Part shown: positions 34,972 through 44,435 of the stretch, one piece after another | How positions within the stretch are numbered: the first letter of the stretch is position 1 | How the letters are laid out: the number at the start of each line of letters is the position of its first letter | DNA from: CANJIV01 sp046330225 | GTDB lineage: Bacteria; Actinomycetota; Thermoleophilia; Solirubrobacterales; Solirubrobacteraceae | Assembly (NCBI GenBank): GCA_046330225.1 | Contig: JAXLTD010000008.1 | Coordinates: 1-64,000 of the forward strand | Reading direction: 5' to 3' | DNA: 64,000 nt | Notes under the pieces: model-generated | What the model saw: the letters and a program-made list of their open reading frames with translations, nothing else | Database searches by the model: none | What the model was told of the DNA's origin: nothing | Position numbers and translations under genes: made by a program

Positions 34972-35538
34972 ATGCGCGCCGCACTGTTGACGTCGACCTT
35001 TGCCCTCGCGCTGGGCGGACTTGCGCTCGCCCCGGTCGCCAGCGCGAAGCTGCCGTCCAACCGCGACCGCACCATCGTCGTTGGCACGTCGATCGGCGGG
35101 GTCGCGCTCGGCACGACCGCCCGCCGGGCCGTGGCGGCGTGGGGGCCGTCGCGCTGCGCCGAGGTGCCCGCCATCACTTGCCACTACGAGCCGTTCGACA
35201 CGGCTGCCAACTACTACGCGGGCTACGCGGTGTTCACCACGCTGAAAAGCAAGGTGATCTCCGTGGGCCTCAGCCTGCCGAAGGACACCTCCCGGGCCGA
35301 CCTGCCGTACAAGTTCACGCAGTCGCAGCTGACCCGGTACAAGACCAGCAAGGGCATCGGCCTGGGCAGCACGCTGGCGAGCGTGCGCCGGGCCTATCCC
35401 CGCGTCACCGGGCGCACGAAGGGCGCGACCGCGACCTACAAGCTCACCGCCGCCGGCAGGACGACCGAGTTCTTCTTCGCCTTCAGCGGGACGCTGAAGG
35501 TCGCCAAGATCAACATCACCTCGTCGAAATCCGGCTAG
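34972..35538 (+). CDS. Exported protein, paralogue 1 of a tandem pair
   Basis: AAGGGA lies six bases before ATG 34972. Of 188 residues the first 26 form a signal peptide (ALALGGLALAPVASA). The mature part begins with the motif VGTSIGGVALG and includes SKGIGLGSTLASVRRAYP. These match IGTSIGGVKLG and SRGVSLGSTLAQLRAAHP in the next gene, so the two are tandem paralogues from a local duplication. The fold resembles small secreted beta-propeptide families; function unknown. Confidence 0.75.
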   Translation: MRAALLTSTFALALGGLALAPVASAKLPSNRDRTIVVGTSIGGVALGTTARRAVAAWGPSRCAEVPAITCHYEPFDTAANYYAGYAVFTTLKSKVISVGLSLPKDTSRADLPYKFTQSQLTRYKTSKGIGLGSTLASVRRAYPRVTGRTKGATATYKLTAAGRTTEFFFAFSGTLKVAKINITSSKSG

Positions 35539-35654
35539 GGCGCGGCGGCGCCGAACTGCGAGCGATCGCCCCGAAGGCGATTCGCGCCGTCGCGGGCGAG
35601 CTCGAGACCGCCTTGGCCGTCGAAGATTGGCCGCGATCGGCTACGGTGCGCCCC

Positions 35655-36179
35655 ATGCGACCCCTCCTCCTGCTGCTGGCCGCGACCGCGGCCCTCGTCC
35701 TCCCCGCCCATGCGCTGGCCGCGCTGCCGAGCCCGGCGAGCAAGCGGATCGTCATCGGGACGTCGATCGGCGGGGTGAAGCTCGGCGCGTCGCTGTCGGC
35801 GGCGAAGCGCGCGTGGGGCAAGGGCGGCGTGTGCCGCTCCGGGCCCGTCCCCGGCACGACGCAGTGTTCCTGGGTCGACAAGCGCAACGGCCTCGCCTCC
35901 TTCACTACCCGCGGCGGCAAGGTCATCGGCCTGTCCCTGTCGCCGCCGTATGACCCTTCGAAGCTGAAGGACTTCTATCCGAAGGCGATTCGCGCCTTCC
36001 GGACCAGCCGGGGCGTGTCCCTTGGCTCAACGCTTGCCCAGTTGCGGGCGGCCCATCCGGCAGTCGGCGATCGCGGCCAGAACCGCTGGGCGATCGCCAC
36101 CGCCGCGTCGATCACGGCGTTCACGATCGACGGCGACGACCGCATCCAGTCGATCACGATCGACGTGATCGCGCGCTAG
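35655..36179 (+). CDS. Exported protein, paralogue 2 of a tandem pair
   Basis: The 174-residue product has a signal peptide (LLLLLAATAALVLPAHALA). It shares GTSIGGVKLG and SRGVSLGSTLAQLR with the preceding gene, so it is a diverged copy 116 bp downstream. Two Cys residues (VCRSGPVPGTTQCSW) lie where the other copy has CAEVPAITC, suggesting a conserved disulfide. Function unknown. Confidence 0.75.
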   Translation: MRPLLLLLAATAALVLPAHALAALPSPASKRIVIGTSIGGVKLGASLSAAKRAWGKGGVCRSGPVPGTTQCSWVDKRNGLASFTTRGGKVIGLSLSPPYDPSKLKDFYPKAIRAFRTSRGVSLGSTLAQLRAAHPAVGDRGQNRWAIATAASITAFTIDGDDRIQSITIDVIAR

Positions 36180-36241
36180 GCGCCGCGCGCCGCGCCCGGA
36201 CCCCGCGGTCTGGGCCTTGACGTCCCGCGGTCGCGGGCGCT

Positions 36242-37240
36242 ATGCATCGGGCCGCAGTGATGAGCATTCGCGATCCTCGGAGCCGTGTCCGCCGGCGGGT
36301 GTGCCCGGTCGCGCTCGCCGCCGCCGCGGTCCTCGCCGCCGGGGGGGCGCTCCCGGCGGCTGCGGCGGCAGCCGGACCGCCCCGCGGCTTCCTCTCGGTG
36401 TTCGACTACGACGCGAGCGCGCCGCTGGCCCCGACGGCGAGGCTGGAGAGCCAGACCGACCTCGTCCGGATCCAGAAGGTCACCTACCGCGGGGCAGGCG
36501 GGGAGCGCGTGCCGGCGCTGCTCTCCCTCCCGAAGCGCACGCGCGGCCGGGTGCCATGCGTGATCGAGGGCCATGGCCTGACCCTCAGCAAGGAGGAGGG
36601 GTTTGGGGAGAACGCCGAGCGCTACGGCGCCCGCGGCGTCGGCGTGTTCGCGATCGACGCCCGCTACCACGGCGAGCGCACGGCCGGGGTGGGCGGCGAG
36701 GCGGCCGCGGCCCGCCTCGAGACGACCTACCGCCTCTACCGCCTCACGGTGATCGATCTGCGGCGCGGGCTCGACTATCTGACCCGGCGCACACGGTGCG
36801 ATCCGGCACGCATCGGGTTCGAGGGCTACTCGATGGGCGGCTACATGGGGTCGATGCTCATCGGCGCCGATCGGCGCGTCGCCGCGGGGGTCTTCTACGT
36901 GAGCGGCGCCGACTGGCGCACGATCTTCTCGAAGGCCTACGTGTACTTCGGCGGACGCCTGGCGGGCGCCCGCCTGGCTCGGGCTGTCCGCGTCATGAGC
37001 CCGCTCGATCCGAAGTGGTGGATCCCCCGCGCCAGCGGCCGTCCGGTCTTCATGGCCGCCGGCCGCCGGGACGATCGCACTCCCTTCGCCGCGGCGCTGG
37101 CGCTGCAGCGCGCGGCGCGCGCGCCCAAGCAGGTCGTCAACTACGACGGCGGGCACGACATCGAGGAGCCCTTCCGGACGAAGGTCTTCCGGGACTCGTT
37201 CGCGTTCCTCGGGCGCGCCCTGCGCTTCAGCACGCGCTAG
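36242..37240 (+). CDS. Exported alpha/beta hydrolase
   Basis: The 332-residue protein has a secretory signal (about residues 20-45, Ala-rich). The hydrolase triad is visible: Ser197 in the nucleophile elbow GYSMGG, an Asp in AAGRRDDRTPF and a His in YDGGHDIEE. Upstream, IEGHGLTLSKEEG supplies the oxyanion region. The overall plan resembles acetyl-xylan-esterase/dienelactone hydrolase-type enzymes. The ester or peptide substrate is unknown. A second ATG (36260) is possible. Confidence 0.85.
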   Translation: MHRAAVMSIRDPRSRVRRRVCPVALAAAAVLAAGGALPAAAAAAGPPRGFLSVFDYDASAPLAPTARLESQTDLVRIQKVTYRGAGGERVPALLSLPKRTRGRVPCVIEGHGLTLSKEEGFGENAERYGARGVGVFAIDARYHGERTAGVGGEAAAARLETTYRLYRLTVIDLRRGLDYLTRRTRCDPARIGFEGYSMGGYMGSMLIGADRRVAAGVFYVSGADWRTIFSKAYVYFGGRLAGARLARAVRVMSPLDPKWWIPRASGRPVFMAAGRRDDRTPFAAALALQRAARAPKQVVNYDGGHDIEEPFRTKVFRDSFAFLGRALRFSTR

Positions 37241-37318
37241 ATCTCCGGGTCGATCGCCGTCGGCCGCCGTTCTCCCCGACGCGGCCTATGGAGCTCCTCG
37301 TCGATCAGCGCACCGACG

Positions 37319-40300
37319 TCAGCTGCACACCTTGCCGAGCCGCAGCTTCTTGCTCTTGGAGCCGGCCCGGCGGACGTTGGCCTTGAGCGCGACTCCGCGC
37401 GTGCGGCCCACGGCCAGGTCGTAGCGGACCCCGGCCACCTTGATCGCCGCGCTGGTGCCCTTGGGCACCTTCGGGATGCGCAGCGCGCGGCAGCGGTCGC
37501 CGAGGTCGAATGCGAGCTTGCGGCCGTCGGAGAGCTGGGCGGACGCGGCGTAGCGCGCGGCGCCGGACGACGGCGAGAAGAGGACGAGGATCCCGCCCTT
37601 GCTGCGCTGCGCGCGGATCAGGCTGACCCGCGACGGCAGCTGCGGCTTGGGAGCGCGGAAGGACGCGACGCTCTTCTGCAGCAGCGGGATGCCGTCGCGG
37701 GTGATGACGACCGCCTGCACGTGCCGGGTGCCGCCCCGTCCGGGCGCCGGACGGAAGGTCAGGGTCGCGCACAGGATCTTCTGATCCGTGCCCGGGCGCA
37801 CGCTGGGGAGGCCGGGGCAGCGGCGCCCCACGAGCCCGCGGGTGAGGATGCGGTTGAGGCCCTTGGCGCGCTCGACGAGCTGCACGGTGCTTCCGGTGGG
37901 CACCGAGTAGGCGACCTTCACGGTGCGCGACGCGCCCTTGGCGATCACGCGCGCCGCGACCGTCGGCGGCGCCTGGACGATCGCACGGTCGATCCGGGTC
38001 GGTGACGACTTCGAGCCCGTGACCTGGCTGACGGTCCACGTGCCCACGGCGGGCCGGACCAGCATGACGTTGGTCGTCCCGTTCGTCGTGTTCTCGGCGA
38101 GCAGGTACCTGCCCTTGCGGAGCATCGCGTCCTGGCTCACCGGCGAGGTGATGGTCACGCCGCCAGGTCCGCGGAGGACCACCTTGGGCGGCCCGTCGCT
38201 GCCGTGGATGCGCAGCGAGACGGCCTTGGTGCCAGGCGTGACCCGGAAGCCGAGCGCGCGGACGCCAGCCGCCGCCTGGGCCGTGAAGACCCGCGTGGGC
38301 TGATAGGGCGCGAAGTTGCACGATCCGCCCAGGAAGTCCGCCGACGACGCGCCCCAGACGTAGCCGAAGCCGGCGGTCAGGACATGGGTGCGCGTGTCGA
38401 GGTATGGCGCCCGCCCGTCGAGCGGGATGATGAGGTCGTAGGTGGGCAGCGAGGTGCCCACGGAGATGCAGCCGGCGACCCCGACGCTCGAGAGCGTGCC
38501 GCTGGCCGTTGCGCAGGCGTCGCCGAGGCAGCCGCGGCCCGAGCCGCTCACGACCCACTGGCTGCGCGGCGGGTCGGCCCAGCCCGAGACCTCAGCGGTG
38601 AGGCTCGCCGCGCCGTCCAGCACGACGACGCCGGCCTTGAGCCCGAAGTCGACCTGGCTGCGCCCGTTGAAGCCGAGTGTCCCGCTGCCGATCGGCATCT
38701 CGCCGACCTTGACGCTTCCGTCGACCAGGAAGCTCCAGGGGGCGTAGCCGATGGCGTCGGTGTAGGTGAAGCCGCCGTCGACGCTGACCAGGCTCTTGCT
38801 CCCGAGGAAGTTGACGCCGGCGTTGGCCCTGATCTTGAACGGCGGCGGGCTGAGGCACAGGCCGAACGCGACGTGGTCGAGGTAGACGCCTTGGGCGATC
38901 GGGACCCGCTTGCCGAGGTTGGCGATGTTGGCGCCGAGCTTGGAGATCTGGCCGTCGGCCATGCCGCCGAACGCTCCGATCTGCAGCCCGGTGGGCACTT
39001 CGATCTGGGCGCTGGCGTCCCACCGGTTCGTGGCCGGATCGGTGTTGCACGTGATGAACGGCGCATCGCCGCCCGGCTTGCCCAGGAGCTTCGGATCGTC
39101 ACCGAAGGACGGCGGGTCGCACGGGACGGTCGACGTCCCGCCGGCGGGGACGTACGAGAAGCACACGCTGCGGACCTTCAGCCGGCCGAGCCAGACATCC
39201 TTGGCCTGCAGCCGCAGACCGTTGTAGTGCACGCCGGAATCGTCGACACGGATCGATGCCGCTCCGGTCACGCCGCCGAACTGGGGGTCGGGGCCGGCCT
39301 TGAACGACACCGGAAGCTCGGCGTTGACGGGAACGTCGGCGTAGAAGGTCTTGCCATCCGCGTCCAGGCCGAGCTCGAGCGAGACCGAGCCGCGCAGCTT
39401 GAGCCCGAGCAGCGCCGCTCCGGCGGCGACCGCGAAGGTGCGGCCCGGGACGGCGACCTCCTGGCCCGCGCCTCCGTCGGGCAGCGCCCAGTCGATGTTG
39501 CCCGAGAAGATCGTGAGCGCGTCGAGCTTCATCGTGGAGTTGGGGGCGGTGAGGTGCCCGCCGGGCTCCCCGGGCGTCGGGCCCGCGATCTGGAAGGTCT
39601 GCCCGAAGTCGGGCAGGGCGATGCCGTTGAGCGTGATCGCCGACCGCGTCTGCCAGCGGTCCGGCGTGGTCGCGGTCTTGACCGCGGTCTGGGTGAAGCA
39701 GCCGGCCGTCTTGAACTGCGACAGCTTGAAGGTCACCGTCTTGACGCACGGGGGCGGGGGCGGCGGCGGAGTCGACGATCCCGTCGCGCTCACGCTGATC
39801 GTCTTGCTCACCGTCACCGTGTGGGCCGGGTTGCCGCCCGCCCCGGTGTCGGTGATCCGGACCTTGACCACGTGCGGGCCCGCGGTCGTGAACGTGTAGG
39901 GCGCGTCGTAGGAGGTGGCGTCCCCGAAGGTCCCGTCGTTGTTCAGATCCCAGGTGAAGGTGTACCCCGGGTGGCCTCCCGTCGCCACCGCCGAGAGCGT
40001 CGCGGGCTGGTTGACCGTCGGCGGATCGGGGGATGTGGAGATGCTGCCGCCCAGCCCTGCCGTGACCGTGAACGTGGTGGAGTCGTAGCTGTGGTTGTAC
40101 GTCGTGCCGTCCGGGTTGTTGATGCAGTAGAAGTCGATGCCACCCCGATAGTCGCCCGCCTGGGTGACCTGGGCGCTGTAGTGCCCGCTCGACGAGATCG
40201 GCGCGCTGGAGACCGTCGTGTACGTGCCGTTCGGCTGGCGGAGCTCGAACTTCCCGGTGTACACAGGGGTGTAGGAGGTGCCGGTATAGCACTCGCTTCC

Positions 40301-40468
40301 AAGCCCATTGACCGTGACGGTGTCGCCCACCACCGGGTTCGGCGGGCTGAAGGTCGCGGCGCGCGCAGGCGCGGCCGAGCCGGCCGCGGCGGCGGCGAGC
40401 AGCAACGAGACGGCGCACGCCCGCCGCATCACCGTCAGGCCACTGGCACTCCAGCGTGCTGCGTGCAT
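37319..40468 (-). CDS. Exported PKD-domain beta-rich protein (1049 aa)
   Basis: AAGGG lies seven bases upstream of ATG 40468. A signal segment (ACAVSLLLAAAAAGSAAPAR) precedes an Ig-like module (TFSPPNPVVGDTVTVNGLG). A PKD domain (GGHPGYTFTWDLNNDGTFGD) follows, then a Pro stretch (TPPPPPPPC) and many beta units with scattered cysteines. The C terminus is Lys/Arg-rich. The body resembles the 1555-residue protein at 18646 in style, but direct homology was not established. A cell-wall or matrix protein is likely. Confidence 0.75.
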   Translation of the reverse strand: MHAARWSASGLTVMRRACAVSLLLAAAAAGSAAPARAATFSPPNPVVGDTVTVNGLGSECYTGTSYTPVYTGKFELRQPNGTYTTVSSAPISSSGHYSAQVTQAGDYRGGIDFYCINNPDGTTYNHSYDSTTFTVTAGLGGSISTSPDPPTVNQPATLSAVATGGHPGYTFTWDLNNDGTFGDATSYDAPYTFTTAGPHVVKVRITDTGAGGNPAHTVTVSKTISVSATGSSTPPPPPPPCVKTVTFKLSQFKTAGCFTQTAVKTATTPDRWQTRSAITLNGIALPDFGQTFQIAGPTPGEPGGHLTAPNSTMKLDALTIFSGNIDWALPDGGAGQEVAVPGRTFAVAAGAALLGLKLRGSVSLELGLDADGKTFYADVPVNAELPVSFKAGPDPQFGGVTGAASIRVDDSGVHYNGLRLQAKDVWLGRLKVRSVCFSYVPAGGTSTVPCDPPSFGDDPKLLGKPGGDAPFITCNTDPATNRWDASAQIEVPTGLQIGAFGGMADGQISKLGANIANLGKRVPIAQGVYLDHVAFGLCLSPPPFKIRANAGVNFLGSKSLVSVDGGFTYTDAIGYAPWSFLVDGSVKVGEMPIGSGTLGFNGRSQVDFGLKAGVVVLDGAASLTAEVSGWADPPRSQWVVSGSGRGCLGDACATASGTLSSVGVAGCISVGTSLPTYDLIIPLDGRAPYLDTRTHVLTAGFGYVWGASSADFLGGSCNFAPYQPTRVFTAQAAAGVRALGFRVTPGTKAVSLRIHGSDGPPKVVLRGPGGVTITSPVSQDAMLRKGRYLLAENTTNGTTNVMLVRPAVGTWTVSQVTGSKSSPTRIDRAIVQAPPTVAARVIAKGASRTVKVAYSVPTGSTVQLVERAKGLNRILTRGLVGRRCPGLPSVRPGTDQKILCATLTFRPAPGRGGTRHVQAVVITRDGIPLLQKSVASFRAPKPQLPSRVSLIRAQRSKGGILVLFSPSSGAARYAASAQLSDGRKLAFDLGDRCRALRIPKVPKGTSAAIKVAGVRYDLAVGRTRGVALKANVRRAGSKSKKLRLGKVCS

Positions 40469-40653
40469 CCGTACGCCCTTCGATTAGGGACGCTCCCCGC
40501 GCCCAGATGAAGCCTGACCCAGCAGAACGTACACAGAGTTGGAGCGGCGCGCCACCGATGTCAGTGGGATGACCGCGTCGGTCTGACAGCGCCCTGGGGG
40601 TGCGAGCCCAATCTTGGGCGCGCTTCTGAAGCCCCTCTGGCCGAGGGGCGGCG

Positions 40654-41229
40654 CTACCGCACGTGCCGATAGATGAGCCGCGCGAGGCGGGTGACCTGCG
40701 CCGCCGTCGTCGCCGGCTTGACGCGCCGGCGCTTGCCGACGCGCAGCGTCGCCGCCGGGTACCCGTCGATCGTCACGAAGTCGCTCGCCGTCGCGAAGAA
40801 CACGGTCGGGCCGCCAGTGCGATACCCGTTGTTCTTCCCGGTCACGAGCTGCGCATCCTCCGTCAGCCCCTTCAGGTGCTTGCGACTCGTCGCCCCGCCG
40901 CCATGGGCGTCGACCAGCATTGGGGCGAGCACGGCCGGGTAGACCTCCACGGTCGCGTTCGGGTCCCGGCCCTTGACGTCGGAGATCAGGCAGAGGCCAA
41001 GATCCTGGCCGCGGTTGGGATAGATGCTCAGCCGTACGTGGGGACCGAGGATCGGGCGGACGGCCGCGTTCGTGAGCCCGATGGACGCGCAGAAGTTCGG
41101 AGTGCTCGCGGCGGCCCCCGAGCCGGCCGGGAGTGCGAGCGCCAACACCCCCAGGGCGACGACCGTGGCCGGGACCGTGAGGAGTGTTCGGCGCGACGGC
41201 ACGGCGGACGATCTTTCCGGGCACAACAC
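40654..41229 (-). CDS. Exported hypothetical protein
   Basis: The 191-residue frame has a signal peptide or signal anchor (LLTVPATVVALGVLALALPA) after a basic SRR. The mature part includes TPNFCASIGLTNAAVRPILG and LGLCLISDVKGRDPNATVEV, with two Cys likely to form a disulfide. It recalls small mycobacterial-type DUF3558/lipoprotein folds, but there is no lipobox Cys at the cleavage site. Function unknown. Confidence 0.65.
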   Translation of the reverse strand: MLCPERSSAVPSRRTLLTVPATVVALGVLALALPAGSGAAASTPNFCASIGLTNAAVRPILGPHVRLSIYPNRGQDLGLCLISDVKGRDPNATVEVYPAVLAPMLVDAHGGGATSRKHLKGLTEDAQLVTGKNNGYRTGGPTVFFATASDFVTIDGYPAATLRVGKRRRVKPATTAAQVTRLARLIYRHVR

Positions 41230-41318
41230 GTGGGACGCGGTGCGTGTCTCGCCCGGAACCTGGCGGGGCTACGAGGTCGGGCCCGAGGGCCTCGCGATTC
41301 TCGTATCGGTTGGACCGG

Positions 41319-42872
41319 CTAGCCGACGGGGCAGCCCAGCTTCTCGAACGCGCGCGTGTCGCGGTAGTACGTGACCTTCGGCAGGTAGCGGCCCATGACC
41401 CGCTTCTCGTCGCCCGGCACCTGGGTGTTCTGCACGGCATGGTTGAAGCCCGGTGCGGGGAGCATGTTCCGGATTTGGATCCATCCGAAGTTGGGGTCGC
41501 CGGCTCCATCGCCGCGCTTCGACCACTCGATCCAGGCCACGCCGCAGCGGGCGGTCGCGTTGCGCGGCCGATCCGCCTTCCGGCTCGTGACCACCACGTA
41601 GCGGCGTCCCCGGGACAGGGGGACCTCCTCGTCGTAGACGCAGTCCATCACCCGCGTCGTCGCGACCGCCTCGTTCATGCAGAACGACTGGTACCGCAGC
41701 TGGGTGGCGCGCATCACGGGGTCACGGTTGTAGGTGTGCGGGGTGGTGGCCATCGTGCCGCGCAACGCGACCACCTTGCCGAGCCCGCGGTTCAGCGCCG
41801 CCCGGACGTAGTTGTTGTGCAGGTTCGGGAAGAACCCGCCGCCGCCGGCGCGGACGGGCTTTCGATTTGCGCCCGGACCGTTGTCCCCGGTCCACAGCTG
41901 CATCAGGTAGCGCCGGTCGTATTGCGCCCGCCACTCGGGAACGCGCTTGGCCGGGAACGTTCCCGGATCTGCCACCTGGCGCGGCACCTGCACGAGCGCC
42001 TGCGGAAGGGTGAAGGCGGTCGCGCACGTGCTTGCGAACGGTGTGAGCACGTTGCAGGGCTGGGCCAGCTTCTCGGGGTGGCGCAGCGCCTGGTAGACGG
42101 CGGGCTGGATGATCAGGGCCCTCGGGTCCGGGAGCCGTGGCCCCAGGCCGTGGGCGATTCGGTCCTTGGACTGCGAGTCGAGCGCGTCGCAGGCCGCCTG
42201 GCCCGTCAGCCGTGTCCCGTCCGCCAGGATCAGCTCGGGCGTCGGCAGCGGCACGCCGCCCCGCAGGTCCCGTCCCCGGTCGGGAATGTAGACCCGCACT
42301 GCAAAGCCTTGGAACTCATACGTCGTGCCGCCGACGTTCTCGAAGGTCGGCGTGTCGCCCCGGGCGTACAGGGCGTTGCGGTGACGTTCGTTCGTCCGCG
42401 GATTGGTCTTGTTGAAGAGCGTCCGTCCCGTCGCCGGGTCGAGGTTCTGCTGGTCGAGGATCGTGACCGTGTAGCTGCGGCTCCGTCCGTCGCGCCGGGC
42501 GCCCGGGCGGAACGGATTCGTCGAACCGGGGTCCGGGTCGATCTGGTAATCGGCCAGGCCGTCGACGATCTGGCCGAGTGCGTCGTAGGAGATCAGCGAC
42601 GTGTAGCGGGCGTGCGGGTAGAGCCCGTGGATCTTCAGCGTCGAACCGGGCGGCCGGCGGAAGATCGCGCCCCAGTAGCGCGCACCGGCATCCGGATACG
42701 CCATGTTGAAGGTCTTCGGAGAGCCGCCGAAGGCGCCGTAGTACCAGAAGCAGGTGCTGTCCGTGCCCCCGGGCAGGTCGCCTGGAGCCGCAGTCGCGGG
42801 GGAGATCCCTCCGGTCGCCAGACCCGTCGCCGCCAGCACGACTGCCGCCGCTGTGGTTGCCGCCTTCCGCAT
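41319..42872 (-). CDS. Exported hypothetical protein (517 aa)
   Basis: GGAGAG lies upstream of ATG 42872. A signal peptide (KAATTAAAVVLAATGLATGG) is cut near PATAA. The mature chain has several conserved-looking segments: CFWYYGAFGGSPKTFNMAYP, YTSLISYDALGQIVDG and CVYDEEVPLSRGRRYVVVTS, plus an even number of cysteines. A similarity to DUF1254/DUF1214-like proteins was considered because of the YTSLISYD strand, but it is weak. The function is not known. Confidence 0.7.
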   Translation of the reverse strand: MRKAATTAAAVVLAATGLATGGISPATAAPGDLPGGTDSTCFWYYGAFGGSPKTFNMAYPDAGARYWGAIFRRPPGSTLKIHGLYPHARYTSLISYDALGQIVDGLADYQIDPDPGSTNPFRPGARRDGRSRSYTVTILDQQNLDPATGRTLFNKTNPRTNERHRNALYARGDTPTFENVGGTTYEFQGFAVRVYIPDRGRDLRGGVPLPTPELILADGTRLTGQAACDALDSQSKDRIAHGLGPRLPDPRALIIQPAVYQALRHPEKLAQPCNVLTPFASTCATAFTLPQALVQVPRQVADPGTFPAKRVPEWRAQYDRRYLMQLWTGDNGPGANRKPVRAGGGGFFPNLHNNYVRAALNRGLGKVVALRGTMATTPHTYNRDPVMRATQLRYQSFCMNEAVATTRVMDCVYDEEVPLSRGRRYVVVTSRKADRPRNATARCGVAWIEWSKRGDGAGDPNFGWIQIRNMLPAPGFNHAVQNTQVPGDEKRVMGRYLPKVTYYRDTRAFEKLGCPVG

Positions 42873-43104
42873 GTGGGGCTCTCCGATCTGAAACGACGGG
42901 CTCGGCGCCCGAACCCGGACTCCGACTCAGGCGGCTGCTGCCGCTGACCTGGCCGGAGCCTCGCGGGATCTGGATGGGCGAGCATCCGGTTTCCGCCGCG
43001 GAGTCGGGCGGGAAACCACGGACGCGGCGTCGCCCGGCGCTCCCCGCCGGGCATCCAGAGCCCGGACGCTGCCGGCCGCGTGGCCGCTGGCCGCCGCGGA
43101 CCGC
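42873..43104. other. Intergenic region with GC hairpin after the dab operon
   Basis: The region separates the enoyl-ACP reductase stop from the next minus-strand start. It holds a GC hairpin (GCCCGGCG 43032-43039 and CGCCGGGC 43045-43052) without a T tract, which might be a weak terminator for the operon, and presumably the promoter for the gene at 42872. Confidence 0.3.
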
Positions 43105-43920
43105 TCACGGTGACTCAGGCGTGGCGGTCGGCGCGTTCGCGGCGCCCGCGCGCAGGGCGCCGGCCATCGCGTGGTAGCCGCCGTCGACGTGGAGGATCTC
43201 GCCGGTGATGGCCCGCGCGAGGTCGGAGAGCAGGAAGCAGGCGGCGTCGGCGACGGGGCCGGGGTCGCTCGGGTCCCACGCCATCGGGGCCCGGGTCTCC
43301 CAGGCCTCGAGGAGGCGGTCGAAGCCGCCGATGCCGCCGGCGGCGCGCGTGTGGAGCGGGCCGGCCGCGACGAGGTTGCTGCGGATGTTGCGCGGGCCGA
43401 GGTCGCGGGCGACGTAGCGGCTCGCCGACTCCAGCGCCGCCTTGCAGACGCCCATCCAGTTGTAGACCGGCCAGGCGCCGCCAGCGTCGAAGTCCAGCCC
43501 GACCAGCGAGCCGCCCTCCGGGGGCGCGAGGGCCGTCAGCACGCGTCCGAGCGCGGCGTAGGAGTACGCGCTGGTCTGGAAGGCGAGGCTGACGCTCTCC
43601 GGGCGGGCGGCGAGGAAGTCTCCGCCGAGGGCATCCCTGGGAGCGAAGGCAATCGCGTGCAGCGCGCCGTCGAGAACGCCCCACGCCCCGCGCACCCGCT
43701 CGATCAGCCGCGCGAGGTCCTCGTCGCGGGTGATGTCGAGGTCGACGATCTCAACTGCTCCCGGGAGGCCGGCCGCGGCGGCCTCGGTGAGCGAGCGGTC
43801 GCGCGGGAACGCCGTGAGCATGACCTCGGCGCCGAGCCGCTGGGCGCGTTCCGCGACGCAGCAGGCGATCGAGCCGGGCGTAACGACGCCGGTGATGATC
43901 AGGCGCTTGCCGGCGAGCAC
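43105..43920 (-). CDS. fabI: NADH-dependent enoyl-ACP reductase
   Basis: The 271-residue protein belongs to the FabI/InhA branch of short-chain dehydrogenases, which reduces the last double bond in each fatty-acid elongation cycle. It has the FabI-type N terminus (KRLIITGVVTPGSIACCVAE) and the Y-x6-K catalytic pair Tyr153/Lys160 in YNWMGVCK. The nucleotide-binding DLDIT and the HVDGGYHAM end fit. It is the last gene of the dab-pur operon and overlaps purE by 22 nt. Confidence 0.88.
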   Translation of the reverse strand: MLAGKRLIITGVVTPGSIACCVAERAQRLGAEVMLTAFPRDRSLTEAAAAGLPGAVEIVDLDITRDEDLARLIERVRGAWGVLDGALHAIAFAPRDALGGDFLAARPESVSLAFQTSAYSYAALGRVLTALAPPEGGSLVGLDFDAGGAWPVYNWMGVCKAALESASRYVARDLGPRNIRSNLVAAGPLHTRAAGGIGGFDRLLEAWETRAPMAWDPSDPGPVADAACFLLSDLARAITGEILHVDGGYHAMAGALRAGAANAPTATPESP

Positions 43921-44435
43921 GGGTTCTCCAGGCCGGGGGCGGCAAGGGCCTCCCGCACGCGGGCATCCTGGTCGCGCGCGGTTGCGGCGAGCCCGGCCTG
44001 GGCCCGCTCGACGGCTGCGCGCAGGGCCGGGTCCGCCGTCGCCAGGATGCGGGCGGCGAGCAGGCCCGCGTTGCGCGCGCCGCCGATTCCCACCGTGGCC
44101 ACCGGGACCCCGGCGGGCATCTGGACGATCGACAGCAGCGAGTCCAGGCCGTCGAGACGGGCGAGCGGGACGGGGACGCCGATCACGGGCAGGGGGGTGC
44201 TGGAGGCGAGCATACCGGGCAGATGGGCGGCGCCGCCGGCACCGGCGATGATGACCTGCAGCCCGCGACCGGCCGCCTCGCCGGCGTAGGCGAGCATGTC
44301 GTGGGGAGTGCGGTGCGCGGACACGACGCGCAGCTCGTGCGCGATCCCGAACTCAGCCAGCACGTCGGCGGCGGGCCGCATCGTCTCGAGGTCGGAGCTG
44401 CTCCCCATCACGACGCCCACGAGCGGACCGCTCAT
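43899..44435 (-). CDS. purE: N5-CAIR mutase (AIR carboxylase catalytic subunit)
   Basis: The 178-residue protein has the PurE core: VGVVMGSSSDLETMRPAADV, VVSAHRTP, VIIAGAGGAAHLPGMLA and the trailing helix. It converts N5-CAIR to CAIR in purine synthesis. Its start overlaps the purK stop (ATGA), and its C terminus overlaps the fabI start. It has a longer tail than minimal PurE (about 160 residues). Confidence 0.96.
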   Translation of the reverse strand: MSGPLVGVVMGSSSDLETMRPAADVLAEFGIAHELRVVSAHRTPHDMLAYAGEAAGRGLQVIIAGAGGAAHLPGMLASSTPLPVIGVPVPLARLDGLDSLLSIVQMPAGVPVATVGIGGARNAGLLAARILATADPALRAAVERAQAGLAATARDQDARVREALAAPGLENPCSPASA

